Part shown: positions 9,331-17,656 of the stretch, in pieces
How positions within the stretch are numbered: the first letter of the stretch is position 1
How the letters are laid out: each line of letters opens with the position of its first letter
NCBI RefSeq assembly: GCF_026627255.1
Contig: NZ_JAPNLM010000004.1
Span: forward strand, 323,589 to 387,588
Source: Streptomyces antarcticus
Lineage (GTDB): Bacteria > Actinomycetota > Actinomycetes > Streptomycetales > Streptomycetaceae
Direction of reading: 5' to 3'
DNA: 64,000 nt
Notes under the pieces: generated by a model
Told to the model about the DNA's origin: nothing
The model's database searches: none
The model's input: the letters and a program-made list of their open reading frames with translations, nothing else
Made by a program: the position numbers and the translations under genes

Positions 9331-10182
9331 ATGACCTCCCATAAGTCCAAGCGGTCGGCGACCGCGGACGACTTGCTGACCAGGCTCGGGAGGCTGACCG
9401 CCCAGGCCAGGGAGGGAGCCGAGCTCCACCAGGCCCGGGTGGAGCTGGCCGAGGCGCTGCAGCGCGAGATCCTGCCCGCCTCCCTTCCCGCGCTGCCGGG
9501 GCTCCGTACGGCGGCCCGGTACGCGCCCGCCCGCCACGGCCTGAGCGTGGGCGGCGACTGGTACGACGGGTTCCGGCTGCCCAGCGGCGCCCTCGGCTTC
9601 TCCATCGGTGACGTGGAGGGCCACGACGTCGAGGCGGCGGCCTTCATGGGTCAGGTCAGAATCGCCGTACGCGCCGTGGCCGCCTCCGCCGCCGACCCGG
9701 GCGAGGTGCTCAGACGGGCCAACGAACTCCTCCTGTCGGTCGACTGCGACCTCTTCGCGACCTGCACCTTCGTCCGCTTCGACCCGGTGAACTGGGAGAT
9801 CCAGAGCGCCCGCGCGGGCCACGTGCCCGGCGTGTGGGCCACGACGGGCGGGGAGTACGGCGTCGTGGAGGACGAGGGCGGCCTCCCGCTCGGCATGCTG
9901 TCGGGTTCCGAGTACCCGGTCACCCGGCTCCCGCTGACGACGGCCGGCTCGTTCGTCCTGGTCACCGACGGTGTGGTGGAAGGCCCCTCCTTCCCGATCG
10001 AAGCGGGACTGGCCCGGGTGGCCGAGGTGATCCGGGCGGGCGTCGGCGCGGATCCGGGCGACCTGGCGGCCGAGGTGATGAAGGTCGCGGACTCCACCGG
10101 CCACGAGGACGACGCCGCCGTGCTCGTGCTGCGGCACGAGGGCGGCCCCCCTCCGGATCGCACGACGCGGCCTGCGCCATAG
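9331..10182 (+). CDS. SpoIIE/PP2C-family serine phosphatase (RsbU-like)
   Basis: Cytoplasmic phosphatase of 283 aa with a short N-terminal helical region and one SpoIIE catalytic domain. Metal-binding positions are seen in VGGDWYDGF (Asp), SIGDVEGHDVEAAAFM (Asp-x-x-Gly-His) and VTDGVVEG, with HEDDAAVLVL near the end. Proteins of this type dephosphorylate anti-anti-sigma factors in partner-switching modules. There is no PAS, GAF or response-regulator domain in the chain. Sensing may be provided by the MASE1 membrane protein whose start is 3 bases downstream. The ATG at 9331 follows CTCGGAG. Confidence 0.88.
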   Translation: MTSHKSKRSATADDLLTRLGRLTAQAREGAELHQARVELAEALQREILPASLPALPGLRTAARYAPARHGLSVGGDWYDGFRLPSGALGFSIGDVEGHDVEAAAFMGQVRIAVRAVAASAADPGEVLRRANELLLSVDCDLFATCTFVRFDPVNWEIQSARAGHVPGVWATTGGEYGVVEDEGGLPLGMLSGSEYPVTRLPLTTAGSFVLVTDGVVEGPSFPIEAGLARVAEVIRAGVGADPGDLAAEVMKVADSTGHEDDAAVLVLRHEGGPPPDRTTRPAP

Positions 10183-10185
10183 CGC

Positions 10186-11259
10186 GTGTCACGCGCCACC
10201 GACGACCGCCGGCTGTTGTCTGATGCAGTGATGCGCACCGAGGGCTTCCGACGTCTGTTCCCGGCTGTGCTTCGGATCGTCGCCGTGGCCGCCGCCTACT
10301 ACGCGGGCGGGCGCATCGGCCTGCTCCAGCAGGTGGTCGTCGAGGGAGCGGTCGTCACCCCGCTGTGGCCGCCCACCGGCATCGCCCTGGGCTGTCTGCT
10401 CTGGATGGGCCTGAAGGTCTGGCCGGGGATCGCGATCGGCGCCCTGCTCGTCATCCAGTCGATCAGTCCCATCGACCCCGTCGGGCTCGGGATCGTCGCG
10501 GGCAACACCCTCGCCCCCGTCTGCGCCTGCCTGATGCTCCGGCGCGTCGGCTTCCGCGTCGAGCTCGACCGGCTGCGCGACGGGGTCGCCCTGGTCTTCC
10601 TCGGCGGGATGGTGCCGATGCTGATCAGCGCCACCGTCGGGGCGTGGCTGCTGGAACTCACCGACGTCCTGCCGGACGGCGGGTTCTGGACCGTGTGGTG
10701 GACGTGGTGGGCCGGTGACGCCATGGGCGTGCTCGTGATCACGCCCCTGCTCCTGGTGCTGCGCCGGGCCCGCCTGCCCCTGGAGACGTACCGGTGGGCC
10801 GAGGTGTGCGCCCTGACCGTGTCCGCCGTCGGGATCACCCTCCTGGCGACCAGGAGCGACCTGGCGGTGCTCTTCCTCGTCTTCCCGCTCCTGATCTGGG
10901 CCGCCCTGCGCTTCCAGCTGGCCGGCAGCGCGCCGTGCATGCTGCTCGTGTCCGTCCTGGCGAACGCGGCCGCGATCGGCCGGCTCGGCCCGTTCGGCGA
11001 CCACACGCTGCTCCAGGGCATGGCCAACCTCCAGGCGCTCAACGGCGCCGCGGCCCTGACCTCGCTGCTGCTGTCGGCGCTCGTCACCGAACAGAAGACC
11101 ATCCGCCTGGGGATCGAGCAGGCGTGCCAGGAACTGGCCGAGGTCGTCGAACAGCTCGCGTCCGGGCGGGTGTCGCACCGCTGGCCCGTACCGAAGGAAC
11201 CGGACGACTCCCGGCCGGACGACTCCCGGCCGGACGACTCCCGGCCGGACGCCGGATAG
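10186..11259 (+). CDS. MASE1-domain membrane sensor protein without output domain
   Basis: Integral membrane protein of up to 357 aa with about eight helices and MASE1 hallmarks (VTPLWPPTGIALGCLL near residues 60-75; WWTWWAGDAMGVLVITPLLL near 165-185). MASE1 is usually the N-terminal sensory half of a histidine kinase, cyclase or phosphatase; here the chain ends after a short coiled segment (IEQACQELAEVVEQLASG) and a repeat tail, so no output domain is encoded. GTG at 10186 is 3 bases after the phosphatase stop; ATG at 10231 is the likelier alternative start. The close spacing suggests a two-protein sensor-phosphatase unit. Confidence 0.82.
   Translation: MSRATDDRRLLSDAVMRTEGFRRLFPAVLRIVAVAAAYYAGGRIGLLQQVVVEGAVVTPLWPPTGIALGCLLWMGLKVWPGIAIGALLVIQSISPIDPVGLGIVAGNTLAPVCACLMLRRVGFRVELDRLRDGVALVFLGGMVPMLISATVGAWLLELTDVLPDGGFWTVWWTWWAGDAMGVLVITPLLLVLRRARLPLETYRWAEVCALTVSAVGITLLATRSDLAVLFLVFPLLIWAALRFQLAGSAPCMLLVSVLANAAAIGRLGPFGDHTLLQGMANLQALNGAAALTSLLLSALVTEQKTIRLGIEQACQELAEVVEQLASGRVSHRWPVPKEPDDSRPDDSRPDDSRPDAG
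11200..11244 (+). repeat. 15-bp coding repeat (Pro-Asp-Asp-Ser-Arg), 3 copies
   Basis: Three perfect tandem copies of CCGGACGACTCCCGG, followed by a partial fourth, form the C-terminal tail of the MASE1 protein. The unit length keeps the frame, so copy-number changes would lengthen or shorten the tail by five residues without breaking the gene. Confidence 0.9.
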
Positions 11260-11308
11260 CCGCCCGCCCAGGCAGTCCTCCGTCAGGCTGGAGATCCGCC
11301 CGTACGGG

Positions 11309-11770
11309 TTGGGCACCTGCGGGCACAGCGGACCCTGCTTCGTGCCGTCCCTCGCCCGCGACGACATGCCGCCGAGCGTGTTCGTCGGGCTTCAGGTCAC
11401 CGGCAGCAGCATGGTCGTCCAAGACGGCCGGGAGGCCGTGCTCCAGCCCGGCGACCTGGCGCTGTACGACACCACCCGCCCCTACACCCTCGTCAACGAG
11501 AACGGCATCCACCAGCACTTCTTCCGCGTCGCGCACAGCGAACTCGCGCTGCCCGCATGGCTGCTGGGCCAGGTCACCGCCATCCGCTTCAGCCGCCGCG
11601 ACCCGCTGGCCGACCTCACCCCCACCTGTCCGCGCCGCCTGGCCCAGCTCTACAAGGTCCTGTCGCGGGGCGGCGTCTGCCTGGGCGACTGGATCAGGAC
11701 ACAGCGCCCTGAACCGGCCCGCCGCCCACAGCGCCCCCGCGCCGACGCCCCAGCACGGCTGCGGCCCGGG
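11309..11770 (+). pseudogene. AraC-family regulator remnant (AraC_binding_2 domain)
   Basis: Decayed cupin-like sensor domain of an AraC regulator. LQVTGSSMVVQDGREAVLQPGDLALYDTTRPYTLV is typical of the AraC_binding_2 family (given here as overlapping pieces: LQVTGSSMVVQDGREA and GDLALYDTTRPYTL). After PTCPRRLAQL a large internal part is missing and the chain jumps to VCLGDWIRTQR, normally the start of the DNA-binding region. Both helix-turn-helix motifs are then lost in Arg/Pro-rich sequence. The frame stays open and runs into the NIPSNAP gene, which would give a spurious fused product of 274 aa. No plausible start or ribosome site is seen. Confidence 0.65.
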
Positions 11771-11818
11771 CGGCCTGCGGAGCGCGCCGGCGCAGCGGGC
11801 ACACGGCATGATGGGTCC

Positions 11819-12133
11819 GTGATCACCATTCATCTGAAGTACGAGATAGACGTCGACAAGCTCGCCGACTTCGAGGAGTACGGGCGCCGCTGGGTGGGGC
11901 TGGTCAACCGGTTCGGCGGCACCCATCACGGCTACTTCCTGCCGAGCGAGGGCGACAGCGACATCGCCTACGCCCTCTTCTCGTTCCCCAGCCTCGCCGT
12001 CTACGAGCAGTACCGCACGGACAGCATGTCCGACCCGGAGTGCCAGGCGGCCTTCGACCTGGCACGTGACACCCGCTGCATCAAGCGGTACGAGCGCCGC
12101 TTCCTGCGGCCGCTCGACGGCGGCGGTCGCTGA
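11819..12133 (+). CDS. NIPSNAP-family protein
   Basis: Small ferredoxin-like alpha/beta-barrel protein of 104 aa. It starts ITIHLKYEIDVDKLADFEEYGRR, the usual NIPSNAP opening, and contains the conserved GGTHHGYFLPSEGDSDIAYALFSF segment (in pieces GGTHHGYFLP and DIAYALFSFP). NIPSNAP proteins are dimeric and of unclear function. The start is the GTG at 11819, matching the family's N-terminus, although the frame is open upstream through the AraC remnant. It is followed by the prolyl oligopeptidase gene after about 30 bases. Confidence 0.82.
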   Translation: MITIHLKYEIDVDKLADFEEYGRRWVGLVNRFGGTHHGYFLPSEGDSDIAYALFSFPSLAVYEQYRTDSMSDPECQAAFDLARDTRCIKRYERRFLRPLDGGGR

Positions 12134-12165
12134 CCATCCGGACCGGCGTGCTGCACAATCGGCGG

Positions 12166-14265
12166 ATGAGCGACGAAGACCCCCACCTGTGGCTGGAAGA
12201 CGTGACCGGCGATTCGGCCCTCGCCTGGGTGCGCGAGCGAAACGCCGAGACCGTGGACGCCCTGGCCGGCACGCCCGGGTTCAAGGTGCTCGAGCGCGAA
12301 GTGCGCGAGGTGCTGGACGACGCCGACCGGATTCCGTATGCCGTCCGCCGGGGCCGGTACCTGTACAACTTCTGGCAGGACGCGGACCGGGTGCGGGGCG
12401 TGTGGCGGCGGACCGGCCTGGAGGAGTACCGCAAGGACCGGCCGGCCTGGGAGGCCGTCCTCGACCTGGACGCGCTGTCCGAGGCCGAGGGGGAGGAGTG
12501 GGCCTGGGCCGGGAGCGACGTTCTCGCCCCCGACCACCGCCACGCCCTCGTGATGCTCTCCCGCGGCGGCTCGGACGCCTGCGTGGTGCGCGAGTTCGAC
12601 CTCGAGGCACGGGAGTTCGTCGGGGACGGATACGCGGTCCCCGAGGCCAAGACCCGGATCGGGTGGATCGACATCGACCACGTCTGGATCGGCACGGACT
12701 TCGGCCCGGGCTCGATGTCCGGGTCCGGCTACCCCCTCCAAGTACGCCGCTGGCAGCGCGGAACGCCCCTGGAGGAAGCCGAACTCGTCCACCAGGGGGA
12801 GCCCTCGGATCTGTCGGCCGACGGCTGGCACGACCACACACCCGGCTACGCCAGGGACTTCGTCTCCACCCACCAGGACTTCTGGAACAGGCGACTCTTC
12901 CTCCTCCGCGGCCCGGGAGAGGGCCGAGGCGAAGAAGGAGGAGCCGGCGGCGCGGTCGGGCGCCTGGTGCCGGTCGACGTGCCGGACGACGCGGTCAAGT
13001 ACGTCCACCGCCAGTGGCTGATCGTGACGACGAAGTCGCCCTGGCTCGGCCACGCCGCCGGCACCCTCCTCGCCTTCGACTTCGACGCCTACCAGGCCGG
13101 GGCCTACGCGGAAGGCGCCCGCGAGCCCGCCGTGCTCTTCGCCCCCGACGAGCACACCGCGCTGGCCGGCCACCACTGGACCCGCCACCACCTCATCCTC
13201 GCCACCCGCGCCGACGTCTCCTCCCGCCTCGAACTCCTCACCCCCGGACCGGACGGGCACGTGTGGACCCGTGCCCCCCTGGCGGACGTGCCGCCGCTCT
13301 CCACCGCCTCGGTCATCTGCACCGACCCCGACGAGAGCGACGAGTACTTCCTGGCCGTCTCCGGGTTCCTCCAGCCCGCCACCCTCCACCGGGGCGAGGC
13401 CGGCGGCCCCGGCGAGACCCTCAAGCAGGCCCCCGCCCTGTTCGACACGGCCGGGCTCGCCGTGCGCCAGCATTTCGCCGCCTCCGCCGACGGCACGCGC
13501 GTCCCGTACTTCGTGATCGGTCCCGAGGACGGCCCCGGTCCCGGACCCACGCTGCTCTACGGGTACGGCGGCTTCGAGGTCTCCCAGGTCCCGCAGTACA
13601 GCCCGGTCATCGGCCGGGCCTGGCTCGCGCGCGGCGGAACGTACGTCCTCGCGGGCATCCGCGGCGGCCGCGAGTACGGGCCCGCCTGGCACCAGGCCGC
13701 CCTCGGGGCCCACCGCGTCCGCGCCTTCGACGACTTCGCCGCCGTCGCCCGGGACCTCGTCGACCGCGGCATCACCACCGCGGCCCAGCTCGGCATCGAG
13801 GGCGGCAGCAACGGCGGCCTCCTGATGGGCGCCATGCTCACCCGCCACCCGGACCTCTTCGGCGCGGTCGTCGCCCACGTACCGCTGCTCGACATGCTCC
13901 GCTTCCACCGGCTGCTCGCCGGCGCCAGCTGGATCGCCGAGTACGGGGATCCGGACGACCCCGCCGACCGGCCGCACCTGACGGCCATCTCCCCGTACCA
14001 CCAGGCCCGCGCGGACGTGCCGTACCCGCCCCTGCTCCTGCTCACCTCCACGCGGGACGACCGGGTGCACCCCGGCCACGCGCGCAAGATGGCCGCCCGG
14101 CTTCGGGAACTCGGCCAGAGCGTGCTCTTCCACGAGCACCTGGGCGGCGGCCACGCCGGAGCCACGGACCACCGGCAGACCGCCTTCAACAAGGCGCTCG
14201 TCCACAGCTTCCTGTGGGAGCGGCTGACCCCGCCGCACCGCCGTCCGGGCCCGACCGCGACCTGA
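12166..14265 (+). CDS. Prolyl oligopeptidase family serine peptidase (S9A)
   Basis: Cytoplasmic peptidase of 699 aa that would cleave short peptides after proline. The N-terminus DPHLWLEDVTGDSALAWVRE is typical of the family. A beta-propeller region spans about residues 70-400, and an alpha/beta hydrolase domain about 430-699. The catalytic Ser lies in EGGSNGGLLMG (near 548), the Asp in STRDDRVHP (near 630) and the His in GGGHAGATDH (near 662). The ATG at 12166 is preferred; a GTG at 12148 would add six residues. The propeller contains an extra Gly/Glu-rich insertion near residue 255. No secretion signal is seen. Confidence 0.93.
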   Translation: MSDEDPHLWLEDVTGDSALAWVRERNAETVDALAGTPGFKVLEREVREVLDDADRIPYAVRRGRYLYNFWQDADRVRGVWRRTGLEEYRKDRPAWEAVLDLDALSEAEGEEWAWAGSDVLAPDHRHALVMLSRGGSDACVVREFDLEAREFVGDGYAVPEAKTRIGWIDIDHVWIGTDFGPGSMSGSGYPLQVRRWQRGTPLEEAELVHQGEPSDLSADGWHDHTPGYARDFVSTHQDFWNRRLFLLRGPGEGRGEEGGAGGAVGRLVPVDVPDDAVKYVHRQWLIVTTKSPWLGHAAGTLLAFDFDAYQAGAYAEGAREPAVLFAPDEHTALAGHHWTRHHLILATRADVSSRLELLTPGPDGHVWTRAPLADVPPLSTASVICTDPDESDEYFLAVSGFLQPATLHRGEAGGPGETLKQAPALFDTAGLAVRQHFAASADGTRVPYFVIGPEDGPGPGPTLLYGYGGFEVSQVPQYSPVIGRAWLARGGTYVLAGIRGGREYGPAWHQAALGAHRVRAFDDFAAVARDLVDRGITTAAQLGIEGGSNGGLLMGAMLTRHPDLFGAVVAHVPLLDMLRFHRLLAGASWIAEYGDPDDPADRPHLTAISPYHQARADVPYPPLLLLTSTRDDRVHPGHARKMAARLRELGQSVLFHEHLGGGHAGATDHRQTAFNKALVHSFLWERLTPPHRRPGPTAT

Positions 14266-14269
14266 CCGG

Positions 14270-14578
14270 CGGTGTGCCGCGCACCGGGACCGTACCGCGA
14301 CCGCGCACCGCGACGGCGACCGCGCGCAGCTGCCGCGGGGTGGCGTGGTCGAGCCAGAAGGGGGCGGTGTCGACGTGGTTCACACCGAGCTCGACCGCCC
14401 GGCGCAGTACGGCTGTCGCCCGCCCCCGGTCGCGGTCGCGGTCGCGGGCAGCGGCCCCCTCCGCGAACCCCTCGCCGGTCTGGGCGAGGCGCATCGCACC
14501 GAAGCCGAGCCGGTTGACCCGGAGGTCGCCCAGCTGCCAGGTACCCGCCGATGATGCCGTGATGATCTCTGAGGTCAT
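14270..14578 (-). pseudogene. Truncated aldo/keto reductase
   Basis: Only the first 80 or so residues of an aldo/keto reductase remain. DLRVNRLGFGAMRL is followed by a charged ARDRDRDRGR insertion and then AVLRRAVELGVNHVDTAPFW, the conserved cofactor/active-site Asp region. After that the frame degenerates into Arg/Gly-rich sequence running into the 3' end of the convergent peptidase gene. The start ATG at 14578 has no strong ribosome site. The catalytic Tyr and Lys of the family are absent, so the product cannot be active. Confidence 0.7.
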
Positions 14579-14681
14579 GGCCGAATGATCGGCACGGAGG
14601 TGTGGGGGCGGCCATTGATCAAGGCCTGGCCGAATGCGGGGCCGCAAATCACGGGACCGGGGAATCGGGGGCCGGGCCGGG

Positions 14682-15088
14682 TCAGGACGCCGGGCCGCTC
14701 GTACCCCCTGCTTCGCCGCGACCGGGTGCGTCGCCGCGACCGGGTCGTAGGGATGCACCCGAACCGCGGGCGCCGGGAGCGGCCGGCCGGAGGAACACGT
14801 GGTCCTCGTAGCACCAGGCCCATTCCTCGCCGGTCTCGGCCGAGCGGGCGACCGCGTGGCCGGTGCTCTCGGCGTGGGACCAGGCGTGCTTGCCGCGGGA
14901 GCTGTCGCAGCAGCCGGTGTTTCCACAGGTCAGGCAGGTGCGCAGATGGACCCACCGCGTCCTGCGGCGAGGCACTGCGCACAGCCCGGGGGCCGGGGCC
15001 CACTGCTCTCGACCTCTGCCTGGTCCAGGTGGGCGCACTGCCCGCCCTCGGGCCTTCCCGCGTCGTACGCCACTGTCCAGCGCTGCAT
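14682..15088 (-). pseudogene. UBP-type zinc finger protein, frameshifted
   Basis: The ATG at 15088 opens a frame with the N-terminal half of a UBP zinc finger: CAHLDQAEVESSG, then GCAQCLAAG. Near 14960 one base appears lost. The rest of the domain continues in the next frame: RWVHLRTCLTCGNTGCCD, HAWSHAESTGHAVARS and EEWAWCYEDHVFL, with the remaining Cys and His zinc ligands. Joined, the product is a normal Streptomyces UBP-finger protein of about 100 aa with a poorly conserved tail. The match resumes exactly after the shift, so either a recent mutation or a sequencing error is possible. Confidence 0.7.
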
Positions 15089-15636
15089 TCGATCTCTCGG
15101 AGGTGCTGCGCCGAGGCCGCGGTTCGTGCAGCCAGCGGCTGGCCGTACTGGAGTCGGTCGCGCGGGCTGCCGGGGTGCCCACGCGGGTGCGCGGCCTGGT
15201 GGTGGACGGGGCGTTCTGGAATCCGCGGTTCCCCCGCCTGCGGCCGTTCGTCCCGGACCAGGTGCTGCTGGCGTGGCCGGAGTTCCGCATCGACGGGCTG
15301 TCGCCCGCCGACCACCCCACCGCCCCCTGGCTGACCACTTCGGAGCTTTTCGGGGACCTGCACGCGCTGAGCGGGGAATCCGGCGGCGGCTTCACCAACG
15401 CCGGCCCGGAGATCCTCTTCGAGGCCCTGTCCCGCACTGCCATCGACTGGGACGGAACCACCGCCTGCCCGGCCTCGGGCTCCGGGGCCGCGTGCGACCT
15501 CTCGGCCCACGTCCTGGCCGACCTCGGCCACTTCGACTCGCGCGACGACCTCTTCGCCCGGCACGGCCAGACCCTCTGCCGGACGGCCCGCCTGGTGGCG
15601 GAACCCTTCCTGGGCCGACGCGCGGCCGGCGCGTAG
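15089..15636 (+). pseudogene. Transglutaminase-like protein, N-terminus missing
   Basis: C-terminal part of a transglutaminase-like protein. FDLSEVLRRGRGSCSQRLAV carries the presumed catalytic Cys (RGSCSQR), and LLAWPEFRIDG a later conserved segment. The similarity begins exactly at 15089, next to the start codon of the divergent UBP-finger gene. No start codon, ribosome site or N-terminal domain is left. The frame is open upstream to 14863, but that stretch is the antisense of the UBP gene. The likely history is a deletion that fused the two loci. Confidence 0.55.
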
Positions 15637-15811
15637 CCGGCGGCTCGGACCCGCCCCCGCGGGATCACCGCCCGGCCACGGCTCCGGAGTCGGGGGACTG
15701 GTGGAGCCGCCGTGCGACAAGTGATCAATTACGGTAGGACGGCGGGCCCGGACAGGGGCCCCGGCCGGGGGCGGCGCCCCGGGCACCAGGACCACTTGGG
15801 GGGGGGAAGCG

Positions 15812-17041
15812 GTGGCCGTAACGGCTTCGCAGGTACAACGGGCCCAGCCGCGCATATCCGAGCTCGACGCCCTGCGAGGCTTCGCACTCCTGGGCATCCT
15901 GCTGGTCAACGCCCTGATGATGGCCGGCCCGTACGCCCTCGGAGGCATCGATGACCCGGACGCCTCCCTCGTCGACCGGACCGTCGAGGGGGTCGTCCAG
16001 ACCTTCGTCGTCGGCAAGTTCTACCTCATGTTCTCGTTCCTCTTCGGCTACAGCTTCTCCCTCCAGCTGACCTCGGCCGACCGCGACGGCGAGCGGCCGG
16101 TGCCGCGTCTGCTGCGCCGTTCCCTCGGACTGTTCGCGCTCGGAGCCCTGCACGCCGTCCTGCTGTTCAGCGGGGACATCCTCATGACGTACGCGGTGCT
16201 CGGCCTGATCCTGATCGCCGTGCGCGGCTGCTCGCCCCAGGCGGCGCTCCTGGCCGCGAAGATCGTGTACGGCTGCGTCGGCGGGCTCCTGCTCCTCGTG
16301 GGGCTGGCCTCCCTGTTCCTGTCGGACGCGGAGGCCGCCGACCTCGACGCCGAGCTCGCCGCCGGTTTCCCCGACCTGATCGCCGGCTACCGCGGCGACG
16401 CCGCGGCCGTCGTACGGGCCAACCTCGACCAGCTCCCCGAAGCGCTGCTGGCCGTACCGGTGATGGGCGGTCTCGTCGTCGCGGCCTTCCTGGTCGGCCT
16501 GCGCTGCGGCAAGGTGCACTTCCTCGGCGACCGGGCGGACCACGGTGCCCGGCTGCGGCGCGTCTGCCTGCTCGGCGTCGCCGCGGGCCTGCCCGGCAGC
16601 GTGTTCATGGCCCTGGCCACCAGCGGTCCGCTCGGACCCCGGTGGGCGGTGCTCGGCCAGATGGTGGGGACGGTCACGGCGCCCGCCCTCACGGCCGCGT
16701 ACGTCTGCGGAATGCTCCTCTTCATGCGGACCGCGCGCGGCGCGCGGGTGATGACCGTCCTCGCGCCGGCGGGCCGGATGGCCCTCACGAACTACCTGAG
16801 CCAGTCCCTGGTCATGGCCCTCGTCTTCACCGGCTACGGACTCGCCCGGTACGGCCGCCTCGGCCCGGCCGTCGTCGTCCTCGGGGCACTCGTCCTGTAC
16901 GGCGCCCAACTCGCGCTCAGCGCCCGGTTGATGGCGCGTTTCCGGTACGGCCCGGTGGAGTGGCTGCTCCGGACGGTGACGCTGGCGCGGCTCCCCGGTG
17001 CCCCGGCCGGCGACCGCGGCCGTGCCGACGACGCGCACTGA
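15812..17041 (+). CDS. DUF418-domain membrane protein
   Basis: Integral membrane protein of 409 aa with about ten helices. It opens with RISELDALRGFALLGILLVN, the signature of the acyltransferase-3-related/DUF418 group (YeiB-like). Features include FSFLFGYSFSLQL, ILMTYAVLGLILI and, near the C-terminus, APAGRMALTNYLSQSL and a further helix pair. The GTG at 15812 follows a G-rich tract that could serve as ribosome site. Function is unknown; DUF418 proteins are often suggested to act in transport. It stands alone on this strand between decayed genes and a small hypothetical gene. Confidence 0.85.
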   Translation: MAVTASQVQRAQPRISELDALRGFALLGILLVNALMMAGPYALGGIDDPDASLVDRTVEGVVQTFVVGKFYLMFSFLFGYSFSLQLTSADRDGERPVPRLLRRSLGLFALGALHAVLLFSGDILMTYAVLGLILIAVRGCSPQAALLAAKIVYGCVGGLLLLVGLASLFLSDAEAADLDAELAAGFPDLIAGYRGDAAAVVRANLDQLPEALLAVPVMGGLVVAAFLVGLRCGKVHFLGDRADHGARLRRVCLLGVAAGLPGSVFMALATSGPLGPRWAVLGQMVGTVTAPALTAAYVCGMLLFMRTARGARVMTVLAPAGRMALTNYLSQSLVMALVFTGYGLARYGRLGPAVVVLGALVLYGAQLALSARLMARFRYGPVEWLLRTVTLARLPGAPAGDRGRADDAH

Positions 17042-17147
17042 CCCCCCGCCGCCGACGGCCCGGCCCGGACCGGTGGGGCGCCGGGGTGGCTGGGCCATCC
17101 AGATCCGCCGGGATGCGCGCACCGTGCCCGCCCGGCAGCCTTGCTGC

Positions 17148-17372
17148 ATGCCCGACCGTACGCACGTCACCATCCACCCCCTGCTGGCCAAGGGCGGCCG
17201 CCCGGTCACCGTGCACGCCCACGGTGTCGACGAACGGCTCGGCATCGCGTCCGGAGTCGGCGACGTCGTCGAGTTCCTCCGCCGCATCGGCCTGGAGGAC
17301 GGCGCCGAACTGATCGCCCGCGAGGACCCGCGGATCAGCTGGATCGGCGGCGGCCCCACCGAATGGGCCTGA
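17148..17372 (+). CDS. Small conserved hypothetical protein (74 aa)
   Basis: A 74-residue cytoplasmic protein starting MPDRTHVTIHPLLAKGGRPV and ending PRISWIGGGPTEWA. It is compact, with alternating charged and hydrophobic residues and no membrane segment. The composition is balanced (Ile, Glu, Asp, Val), unlike the Arg/Pro-rich noise of neighbouring frames, which supports it as coding. The ATG at 17148 lacks a clear ribosome site. Function is not recognised. Confidence 0.6.
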   Translation: MPDRTHVTIHPLLAKGGRPVTVHAHGVDERLGIASGVGDVVEFLRRIGLEDGAELIAREDPRISWIGGGPTEWA

Positions 17373-17392
17373 CGGCGCGGCCCTGACCTCTG

Positions 17393-17448
17393 CCCCCGGA
17401 CCCCCGCCCCCGGACCCCCGCCCCCGGACCCCCGCCCCCGGACGGGGG
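17393..17448. repeat. 14-bp GC-rich tandem repeat with quadruplex potential
   Basis: About 3.7 copies of CCCCCGGACCCCCG lie after the small gene at 17148; the final half-unit ends in CGGGGG, able to fold back on the repeat. The complementary strand has at least seven runs of five G. The tract lies in a 284-bp gap before the PAS-GAF-SpoIIE gene and could act as terminator or structured leader. Confidence 0.85.
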
Positions 17449-17656
17449 TGGCGGTGCGGGATCGGCTACCGGAGAGTAGCGGGGCCACGTCAGCCGCCCC
17501 GGGGGTTTCCGCTGGTCAGAGCGGGCGTGGGTGGCCGGGTCGGGCGCCCGGACGGCTGTGACGCCGGTTCCGGGGGACGATGGAAGCCGGCCGTGTGCCG
17601 CGGCCCGCACCAGGCAGGTCCGGCTCCGGGCCGGAAGCCGGAAGGGAGTGCCCGTG

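Noticed and set aside
11260..11308. Possible promoter before the AraC remnant
   Set aside because: No -10/-35 pair or ribosome site; the downstream gene is broken.
12066..14588. Open frame of 840 codons on the plus strand and 745 codons on the minus strand over the peptidase gene
   Set aside because: Shadows of the prolyl oligopeptidase, which has the full catalytic triad.
14863..15088. N-terminal extension of the transglutaminase-like frame
   Set aside because: This stretch is antisense to the UBP zinc finger, whose ligand pattern is clear; the extension is Arg/Pro-rich.
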